Below, piece after piece: positions 4,966 through 5,244 of a stretch of DNA of 5,244 bases. Every line of letters begins with the position of its first letter. Position 1 is the stretch's first letter. The notes below the pieces were generated by a model. The model saw only the letters and a list, made by a program, of their open reading frames with translations, made no database searches and was not told the DNA's origin. The stretch is from contig CAKTKB010000085.1 of the NCBI GenBank assembly GCA_934569195.1, positions 1-5,244 of the forward strand, in the 5' to 3' direction. Both the position numbers and the translations under genes were made by a program. The DNA comes from an uncultured Oscillospiraceae bacterium. GTDB taxonomy: Bacteria > Bacillota > Clostridia > Oscillospirales > Oscillospiraceae.

Positions 4966-5029
4966 AAATGCACCTACCAGTCAAAAATGTATCCATTATT
5001 ACGCCTGCATCCCCACCACGAGTCTGCAT
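4958..5029 (-). CDS. Possible 23-codon upstream ORF coupled to the membrane protein gene
   Basis: An ATG at 5029, with AAGGTG 11 bases upstream, opens a 23-residue frame (MQTRGGDAGVIMDTFLTGRC then IYA). It stops with TAA at 4958-4960, inside the ATGCGTAA that starts the next gene. It would lie on the transcript from the promoter at 5056-5084, about 20 bases after the expected start. Stop/start overlap of this kind is typical of translational coupling or a leader peptide. Such a short frame can arise by chance and the peptide resembles nothing I know, so this is tentative. Confidence 0.3.
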   Translation of the reverse strand: MQTRGGDAGVIMDTFLTGRCIYA

Positions 5030-5055
5030 ATAAACAATCACACCTTGCGTAATTT

Positions 5056-5084
5056 ATTATATACTGTCATATTCGCAATTACAA
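5056..5084 (-). promoter_or_regulatory. Strong sigma-A-type promoter for the 4381-4965 unit
   Basis: A perfect -10 TATAAT (5056-5061), a 17-base spacer and the -35 TTGTAA (5079-5084, 4 of 6 against TTGACA). The surrounding DNA is very AT-rich (17 of 60 bases G or C in 5041-5100 by hand count). Transcription would start near 5049. TTGCG in the spacer and CGCAA just downstream form a loose 5-base inverted repeat spanning the -10, a possible operator. Confidence 0.7.
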
Positions 5085-5184
5085 GTGTTTTAGTATAGAT
5101 TTATAATACATTGAACAAAGAATGGCCGAGTTCGTTGCTTAGAAATCGCAGGTAAGAACGCATAATCTGGTAGCCTTTATGTAC

Positions 5185-5244
5185 CTACTGAATGTCTATT
5201 CGATTTTCAAGGTTCGTGAGGTTTTCGCCCTCACTAACCAACTG
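5185..5244 (-). CDS. Possible C-terminal end of a gene cut by the right edge
   Basis: Reading in from the right edge, one frame encodes QLVSEGENLTNLENRIDIQ followed by TAG at 5185-5187. The sequence is protein-like (balanced charge, no rare-residue runs), but 19 codons are too few for certainty. A second frame is also open and stops at TAG 5198-5196 (SWLVRAKTSRTLKIE). I cannot name a family. If real, the gene lies upstream in the same direction as all other genes here. The region could instead be noncoding, as it also holds a perfect hairpin (5216-5234). Confidence 0.25.
   Translation of the reverse strand, partial: QLVSEGENLTNLENRIDIQ
5216..5234. repeat. Perfect 6-bp inverted repeat with 7-base loop
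   Basis: GTGAGG and CCTCAC flank TTTTCGC, a perfect short hairpin on either strand. No T run follows on either side, so it is not an intrinsic terminator. It lies inside the possible gene end at the right edge. Function unknown. Confidence 0.5.

Noticed and set aside
1..5244. CRISPR array, tRNA, rRNA, insertion sequence or phage module
   Set aside because: No regular repeat-spacer pattern, no cloverleaf or rRNA-like block, no transposase, integrase or structural phage gene could be seen on either strand.

Overview
The window looks like a piece of a Gram-positive anaerobe chromosome, most likely a gut Clostridia of the Oscillospirales/Ruminococcaceae type. The reasons are strong GGAGG-type ribosome binding sites, very tight gene packing, a GC-rich coding strand, and a small four-cysteine protein that I recognise from memory as the DUF6472 family of that group. 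This assignment is inference; there is no rRNA or other marker to fix the taxon. All convincing genes are on the minus strand, so transcription runs from high to low coordinates.

Right part (about 4300-5244): AT-rich. It holds the possible tail of a truncated gene at the edge (5185-5244) and a strong sigma-A-type promoter (5056-5084). Next come a possible 23-codon upstream ORF (4958-5029) and a hypothetical two-helix membrane protein (4381-4965). Bases 5085-5184 hold nothing I can name.

Middle (3911-4380, 470 bases without a convincing protein gene): a weak promoter candidate (4320-4348), a tiny SD-ATG-stop unit, hairpin-forming sequence and a strong Rho-independent terminator (4068-4115). 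The main operon promoter (3973-4001) follows, and then an inverted repeat (3931-3956) in the 5' UTR. The 4068-4313 stretch could be a small RNA, a leader/attenuator or a long 3' UTR.

Left part (1-3910): one compact operon of eight genes. In order of transcription these are: a double zinc-ribbon TM2 membrane protein; an XRE-type regulator with a four-helix membrane domain; 5-formyltetrahydrofolate cyclo-ligase; a membrane protein with a PH-like C-terminus; a DUF1643 protein; a YfcE-type metallophosphoesterase; the small DUF6472-like protein; and the start of a lipoprotein that leaves the window at base 1. From the regulator onward every junction is an overlap or a gap of at most 6 bases, and each ribosome binding site lies inside the previous gene, so translation is probably coupled.

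Only the cyclo-ligase (folate salvage) and the phosphoesterase have well-defined chemistry. The other genes are membrane, regulatory or uncharacterised proteins, and nothing in the sequence ties them into one pathway. I see no CRISPR array, tRNA, rRNA, complete insertion sequence or defence system.
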